Origin: a virus
Strand: one strand, 5' to 3'
Length of the DNA: 28,359 bases
Virus record (IMG/VR): IMGVR_UViG_3300047299_000009
Span: 1 to 28,359 of that record
Below, piece after piece: positions 24,901-28,359 of this stretch (position 1 is its first letter; each line of letters opens with the position of its first letter). Both the position numbers and the translations under genes were made by a program. Under the pieces are notes generated by a model. It was not told where the DNA came from. It saw only the letters and a program-made list of their open reading frames with translations, and ran no database searches.

Positions 24901-27632
24901 ACGATTACAATACAGGCGACTTTGTTTGGCACCAAGGCAAACTATATCGCGCCACAGTTCGTATTGTTGGATCAGCAGTTAGTGCGTTTGACAATACCCA
25001 ATGGGACGAAGTACTGATTACTGGCACAATGTTGCCGTCAATTTGGATTAGCGATTACATTTTTACAGAGCCACAAGGCTATGGCTGGAACGTTCTGCAG
25101 GCATTTGCTCCTGCGTATATTGAAGAAATTTGTCCAAATGCAATCAACACTGGCTTAAACGAAAGTAAGGCTTCGTTTGCTAGCCCACACAGATTGGCAA
25201 AAGGCGACTCGTTTATTGTTGCTGGGACAAATGACGGAAACTATAACGGAGTTCATCAAGTTAAAGAAGTAGTCGACGACTATAATGTATTGATTCAGGC
25301 CCGTAGTACCAGCAATGAAGTTGTGTATAACGCAGTTGGATTTAAATTAAGCTCTGTTAAATTTACAACAGATGAGGAATTCTTAGCATCTACTCTATCA
25401 TTTAGTGCAGGTATGACAGCGTATGTTGATTATGGTGATATTGAAGGTAGCTACAAGATTTACACCTTTACTGGCAATGGTCAAGCCAATGCACAGCAGT
25501 ATAACATTGAAAACTACAGCAACACGATGATTGACAGTGGATCAATTTATCAAGTGCAGTTGTTTGATTACGACACTGAAGATTTGATTCAAACACTTGA
25601 AGTGTTTGATCCATACAAAGGCTTGACCATCGATGACGTTGCTCAATATATTGACTTTAAACAGTTGCCTGATCCTGCCAGTTATAATGTTAACGAGCTA
25701 GGCGTAGTAGACGAATACAATTCTTCACCTTGGGGTGCTGAACAAGTTGGCAAGCTATGGTGGGACCTTGACAAGGTACGTTATATTGAATATGAACAGT
25801 CAGGTAATTTACAATACCGTGCCAACCATTGGGGCGAACGCTTTGCTGACAGCGAAGTTGCCATCTACGAGTGGGTAGGTAGTACTGAACTACCATCTAC
25901 AGACGTTGCACCTGATGCGTACTTAGACACTAGCGGTAATGCTGACGGTCAAATTAGATACAGCGAAATTGTTACTACTGATTCAGATTCTGGCGCAAGC
26001 ACAACAACATATTATTACTGGAAGCGTAGCCCTTCAATAGTACCAGCAGGCGGCAACAGAGCATATTCTGCGGCAGCAATTGAGTCGGTGCTAAACAATC
26101 CGGATGTAAATGGCGTTGCTTGGCTAGCACCTATTGATACTAATGCATTTATTATTGCTAACATTTCTGGAGTGTTTGGTAACAAAGATCGAGTTATCTT
26201 GCGTATTGAACAAAACTTAAATCCAGAGCAGGTACATAACAACAGTGTATTAGTAACAGAAAACGTAGATGTGATTGATGACTTCTTGTATCAACGCTTG
26301 TCGTCAAGTATTGTTGGCCGTGACAACTACAGAGAAGCATACAAACTAAACGAGTATGTTGTTGGTCAACAATATCGCAAAGGCGATTACGTGTACATCA
26401 AGAACAACGGCATCGACGTTGCTACTAGCACATACGGCGGCAGCGATTATCCAATTCTTCAAAATCTCGATGATACTCGCTACGACATTAACACTGTTCG
26501 TCGTGCAACATCGGCAGATCATAAGATTTATGTAACTATCAATGACTTTGTTGCAAGTGGACTTGCTAAGGATATCAAGCAGAGATTTATTATCAAGAGC
26601 GCCGCAGGTGCATTGATTAAGGATCCTTACGAAAACACAGAAGGATACTATGCAGTAGTTAATACTCGTCGTAAAGTACCTGATGCTAGCTTACACCCAC
26701 TACGCCGTTACGGTAATGAGTATGCACCAAGACCACAATCTTGGTTCAAAGATGTTATTGCGGCACGTAGAACTCTTATTACAGCAGCCAACGACTACTT
26801 GCTAAACATTGACACAATTAGCAAACCAGACTGGGACCGTTACTTGATAAAGTATCAGCCTTTGAACGGATCATACGAAAAGGATCTAACGCAGTATTGG
26901 GATTATGTTGATTACATTGTACCCGGCTACACAGTTGGCAACGAACAAGTACGAATCCGTGCTGAAGAGATTGGCTCACTTGACAACACAGTAACAAACT
27001 TTGGTATCGCTGATGCATATGGTAATGTCATTGAAGCATATACAAAGTCTGGCAACAACTTAACTCTAATGTATCGTAAAAATGGTACAATCCAATTCTC
27101 AAATTCAATTTGGGATGGCAGCTTAAACGATGCATGGGACAAGTTATCCTGGGATAGAACATACTGGGACGAAGATATCAGCGAAGTAGTTGAGAGCATC
27201 CTACGTGCCCTTCGCAAGAATATCTTTGTAGGCGAGGACATTGGCTACTTTAACAAGTTATTCTTTGCGTTAGTTAAGGAAAGTTTGTCACAGATTTCAA
27301 ACGCAGATTGGGTAGTAAAAACAACATATCTTGACGTATTCCAAACCAGCGAGCGCGAATTAGAAAAGGTGGGTACATACTACAATAAGAAAGATAAGTT
27401 AATTATCAAGTACATTGACGAAGTTAAACCCTTCCACAGTAAAATTGTGGAGGCAAATAAGCTAAACAATGCCCAGCAAGATATTGCAGTTGCTATCGGG
27501 GAATCAGTTTCATTAACTTGGACTACTCGTACCGTGATAACTGATGAAAACGAAAACCCAATTACTACCGAAGATGGCAGAAAGCTATCACCGGTCACAG
27601 AAGTGGTCGTACAGGAACTGCAAGAGGAATAA
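18930..27632 (+). CDS. 7: Giant gp7-like baseplate wedge / structural protein
   Basis: This is one uninterrupted frame of 2900 residues, nearly three times T4 gp7 (1032). Its place directly after gp6 and its general pattern indicate the gp7 wedge slot. Visible features are a conserved N-terminus (YPGQDLNTGVSPKTTDLLPT), Trp/Asp-rich stretches near 322-341 and 2728-2750, and YRLHQSPWEALGYDNKPTWW near 1265-1285, a motif I associate with very large structural proteins of marine T4-type phages. Small beta units of the type V.VNG..L..G.DYTISG..I.F recur near residues 235, 860 and 1073. No signal peptide or enzymatic motif is evident. An AAGGC/AGAG sequence precedes the ATG. It could be gp7 fused to further wedge or fibre modules; the exact domain limits cannot be set by eye. 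Confidence 0.75.
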   Translation: MAKDPKKLNPENPYSKTYPGQDLNTGVSPKTTDLLPTIFRTETNKKVLSAVMEDLFQPSSIETLNYAVGRNRTKFTGLDYLPHPTARRQLETGLVLFNDDKVSVLTADDIATAWNLNDRTRETVEPISILDLPIDPDKFLNWANYYWIEERMPVVFLTSGNTDLNVQADIVGKKYYTSPVQPNGRSLEFKNGMRVVFHQRPGLTDISGNLDLDLVTDGTDQLHLDYEFVNYNRGLIGVSVDGVILTQGVDYYITGNHIIWLTEVPALKAVHVHAPNFYITLDEELRLRSWLVTGVGTEEGIQLLGLASQFTNTVYSKISNALWDQSAVPWDRVEWDGFIPGINPKEYILQEPGAKNRNAHSRTNCWFHKSTIQTAVDFLGIAFSDIANGNSQALRPIVEFENSLELYNHGTRYRAWPTFLVNELNIGVPDFINLPLVDKNTTVLNARYMSLLSKLDRPVDIIVQTQIGANFKLALNASSIPQDELIKILSNLDKDNAAGRTPKYAVYKISGNGITWIKNPPASNWTITYRISGVLLSALRILWLAKDSNVNTILNIKHNGVETTGVSKEVANDGDAVVINVTSSADPHYLKEYHWKNGIAVPATFRTTAIQQPVFEVYSRDGVKLSSNTRTKPSVVNSTIIKIKSGAYFDDESGYNIDFLPTQFTQLTADNTAVNSMYNILFEHTLQTTALYIDSTGTQRPVQGPYSFRRFNGGETVSELSNGYRRAWFKLKSWALRSQNIDGLTTIQLDSSMWPDYNWAVKIANGVGTVLHTDDFKTVVDNVAVAARGRTVSFKVYHNGLQTVATVSGQGFEAFDVPVVDGVVSFVVPATAIDTLTVSVGFISFTARLIEFKDDPRFVKIKLNGLPVDYNIDSTAYTVTLNGTGVVEIQHQGNNIDRDHLTAIPGIDYNPEQFENFGEISVARVVKGLSKNIAVNTAGKREWIDSPKFKTLDGIYMADNSAMRSSWANFALQPGLQDVVVARSMSAWRWYRKFISKLEESNIVYNIGEYGINKTLDRILGEMLLGVNYSSVDAISGMALTREGMQLNTLTANGSNTFAIGSVDLFTLPYAADHVYVYVNDNLQLRGADYTISGQQVVFNTAPAIDSIIEIYFAGQTEVYSGIPASPAKLGLGGLYVPQVVTETWGTNSKTFIQRHDGSRITAYVDPETGEADESYLLNAIILELEKRIYNACINTVGEANRQYAFRNYSAEEITESQSRSQLEWYSINGIDYRSRNDFDANDAWTWNYGGASWRKLYLDFYGTYRLHQSPWEALGYDNKPTWWDTHYSWTDATKRQALELALYFGILNEPGAAAYTDPKFAHPHATYPVDAYGNLLSPFDAGIASPTADEAQQPWEIGAMGPAETAWRRSITGTWSNVLRALDCYDLANEFFDSAINPFIQTVHNNSTAPKGTGSIAPDQFLYARPLMGIGAVLFEGYREFNLLGESPLEDLLSIGTKLEFSVGGFTDGVITLKMPYAKFQDNEYVPDNDFGLTLSHGIPKEQLRYTSVRVEKDDVGFRVYGFDPKYRFFKVLTPTANALSTGYPTTRRQLVTSYGTFTEYLSWNTTPVAVPYGAYVANKQDLITLLMGLGEYQQQQGLILDSINSRGTITDWKQAAIDAIAWSEEQWGKEHFCIVGVATTDGLKIHHTMGALSRLDADLGRTGKVLYANGRSATAAELLITRDFEPSTDKITPLTNDQIVFVNFETQYYDHVFFISNKTKFGDLIADLQTDNRLQDLTIAGRRTYNWTGRPSALGVLPQQYSTMPGFDTLVNDIVASHMPERVAFDTLKTDIARGNVVPSKKSVIADIVQDSTSAYLYRQGLQSAVGTNLAIDALFRNRNIDIPGNEQDVGVNEQWMFNTGEFGNLSNKKTWEIELRKKDLTSNRQIVRFRDDALGVTDLRSDNIIDIVGKADPRWVSRPSDYLFKTINRDAIDKNYSKSQNWLPSAGLADVVTTDVEIMRLSELTFDKLLNVEDSAILFETQSFSRYNDYNTGDFVWHQGKLYRATVRIVGSAVSAFDNTQWDEVLITGTMLPSIWISDYIFTEPQGYGWNVLQAFAPAYIEEICPNAINTGLNESKASFASPHRLAKGDSFIVAGTNDGNYNGVHQVKEVVDDYNVLIQARSTSNEVVYNAVGFKLSSVKFTTDEEFLASTLSFSAGMTAYVDYGDIEGSYKIYTFTGNGQANAQQYNIENYSNTMIDSGSIYQVQLFDYDTEDLIQTLEVFDPYKGLTIDDVAQYIDFKQLPDPASYNVNELGVVDEYNSSPWGAEQVGKLWWDLDKVRYIEYEQSGNLQYRANHWGERFADSEVAIYEWVGSTELPSTDVAPDAYLDTSGNADGQIRYSEIVTTDSDSGASTTTYYYWKRSPSIVPAGGNRAYSAAAIESVLNNPDVNGVAWLAPIDTNAFIIANISGVFGNKDRVILRIEQNLNPEQVHNNSVLVTENVDVIDDFLYQRLSSSIVGRDNYREAYKLNEYVVGQQYRKGDYVYIKNNGIDVATSTYGGSDYPILQNLDDTRYDINTVRRATSADHKIYVTINDFVASGLAKDIKQRFIIKSAAGALIKDPYENTEGYYAVVNTRRKVPDASLHPLRRYGNEYAPRPQSWFKDVIAARRTLITAANDYLLNIDTISKPDWDRYLIKYQPLNGSYEKDLTQYWDYVDYIVPGYTVGNEQVRIRAEEIGSLDNTVTNFGIADAYGNVIEAYTKSGNNLTLMYRKNGTIQFSNSIWDGSLNDAWDKLSWDRTYWDEDISEVVESILRALRKNIFVGEDIGYFNKLFFALVKESLSQISNADWVVKTTYLDVFQTSERELEKVGTYYNKKDKLIIKYIDEVKPFHSKIVEANKLNNAQQDIAVAIGESVSLTWTTRTVITDENENPITTEDGRKLSPVTEVVVQELQEE

Positions 27633-27653
27633 AGTGGGTTATAAAACAACTAA

Positions 27654-27660
27654 CTAAATA
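27654..27660 (+). promoter_or_regulatory. Late-type promoter CTAAATA overlapping the next gene start
   Basis: CTAAATA ends at 27660, and the ATG of the next gene begins six bases later, exactly as at 15406/15412. No Shine-Dalgarno sequence lies before this ATG. Initiation here would give a leaderless mRNA. Confidence 0.5.
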
Positions 27661-27665
27661 TCATT

Positions 27666-28292
27666 ATGAACATAACATCTTTACCAGTTAAAATTACAAC
27701 TCACATTGTGATTACAGATGCTGATACCGGGGAAGTATTGCGTGAAGGCGAAAACGCCATTCACCAGGAAAATATGAGTCAAGTGTTAGCAACAGCACTT
27801 GCCCGCGGAACAAACAGCTTTATTAGTGAAATGCACTTTGGTAAAGGTGCAAGTGTAACTGCAATCGACGGTTCTATTTCATATAGAACACCAAACGTTT
27901 TTGGATCAAATTCAGAACTGTATAATCCAACGTACTTTACAGTGGTTGATGCACAAGATCTAAACAATCCAGACTCTGCTAATAACAACTTAACAGTGGC
28001 ACATACTACAGGAACAACTTACAGCAGTACAGTAGTAACAGCAACACTGGACTATAATGATCCCGTTGCAAGTGATAGCGTTTTTAACATTGTTAACAGC
28101 ACCGAAGACAGCTTAAATGCAACCACAAGCGTAGATGGCGAAATGGTATTTGACGAAATCGCGTTAAAAACAAAAGGGACAGCAGGTTTAAATTCTGGTA
28201 ATTTGCTTACGCACTTTATCTTCCACCCGGTTGAGAAGAGTCACAATCAGCGTATACAGATTGTATACACTCTAAAAGTTCAAGCTGGTTAA
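27666..28292 (+). CDS. Conserved phage structural protein
   Basis: This 208-residue beta-rich protein starts with TTHIVITDADTGEVLREGEN and continues NAIHQENMSQVLATALARG. Later come EMHFGKGASVTAIDGSISYR and LLTHFIFHPVEKSHNQ, ending in IVYTLKVQAG. I associate this pattern with uncharacterised structural proteins encoded near gp7/gp8 in aquatic T4-type phages. It could occupy a wedge or fibre-attachment position, but it is much shorter than T4 gp8 (334 residues) and I do not equate them. The start lacks a ribosome site and follows a late-type promoter by six bases. Confidence 0.6.
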   Translation: MNITSLPVKITTHIVITDADTGEVLREGENAIHQENMSQVLATALARGTNSFISEMHFGKGASVTAIDGSISYRTPNVFGSNSELYNPTYFTVVDAQDLNNPDSANNNLTVAHTTGTTYSSTVVTATLDYNDPVASDSVFNIVNSTEDSLNATTSVDGEMVFDEIALKTKGTAGLNSGNLLTHFIFHPVEKSHNQRIQIVYTLKVQAG

Positions 28293-28304
28293 TCCAAATT
28301 TAAA

Positions 28305-28311
28305 CTAAATA
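28305..28311 (+). promoter_or_regulatory. Late-type promoter CTAAATA for the next gene
   Basis: CTAAATATACA lies 33 bases upstream of the ATG at 28344. Predicted initiation near 28317 leaves a leader containing AAGGAC (28331-28336), seven bases before the start codon. It is a conventional arrangement, in contrast to the two promoters that overlap start codons. Confidence 0.5.
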
Positions 28312-28343
28312 TACAAAGGCAATAAGCCAAAAGGACATGAGAA

Positions 28344-28359
28344 ATGGCATACGAAGTAA
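28344..28359 (+). CDS. Start of the next late gene, partial
   Basis: Only the first five codons (MAYEV) are present before the right edge. AAGGAC at a seven-base spacing and the late-type promoter at 28305 support a real start. The overlapping ATG at 28337 is poorly spaced from the ribosome site. Position suggests another baseplate or fibre gene, but the product cannot be identified. Confidence 0.5.

Noticed and set aside
1-28359. CRISPR arrays, insertion sequences, integrase or attachment sites
   Set aside because: No regularly spaced repeats, transposase or integrase motifs, or flanking direct repeats were seen.

Overview
The window looks like part of the genome of a T4-type contractile-tailed phage (a myovirus, probably of an aquatic bacterium). 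It holds recognisable T4-like proteins for recombination (gp46, gp47), late transcription (a gp55-type sigma factor) and the baseplate (gp53, gp5, gp25, gp6, gp7-like). There are no bacterial housekeeping genes, rRNA or tRNA. The sequence does not identify the host.

Layout. (1) 1-2433, minus strand: the N-terminal 811 codons of a tail tape-measure-like protein that runs off the left edge. (2) 2434-2527: a divergent regulatory region with two facing late-type promoters and a palindrome. (3) 2528-3639, plus: a gp26-like tail/baseplate assembly protein and a short second frame, joined by what looks like a programmed -1 frameshift (T TTT TTC). This resembles the lambda G/GT chaperone arrangement next to the tape measure. 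(4) 3640-4268: about 630 bases without a credible gene, rich in short stems, lying between convergent genes. This is the best candidate for an undescribed structured RNA. (5) 4269-9485, minus: a tightly packed operon read in the order sigma-55, MazG-like nucleotide pyrophosphohydrolase, two small proteins, gp47, gp46, a small basic protein and a GIY-YIG nuclease. It is driven by a clear host sigma70-type promoter at 9505-9534. (6) 9587-28292, plus: a late operon with a nucleotidyltransferase, tail-tube/baseplate cap-like protein, gp53, a large hub candidate, gp5 tail lysozyme, gp25, gp6, a giant 2900-residue gp7-like protein and a conserved structural protein. The first codons of another gene lie at 28344.

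How it works together. The host RNA polymerase probably reads the minus operon early, giving gp46/47 for recombination-dependent replication and the late sigma factor. That sigma factor then probably recognises TAAATA-type late promoters. Three copies share the extended form GGTAAATAGGT (2500-2511 minus, 9561-9571, 15399-15409). Simpler ATAAATA or CTAAATA forms lie at 2470, 27654 and 28305. They sit before the tape measure, the chaperone and the baseplate genes. At two of them (15412 and 27666) the start codon lies exactly six bases after the promoter's last A, which predicts leaderless or nearly leaderless late mRNAs. All functions are inferred from reading the sequence; no database search was run.
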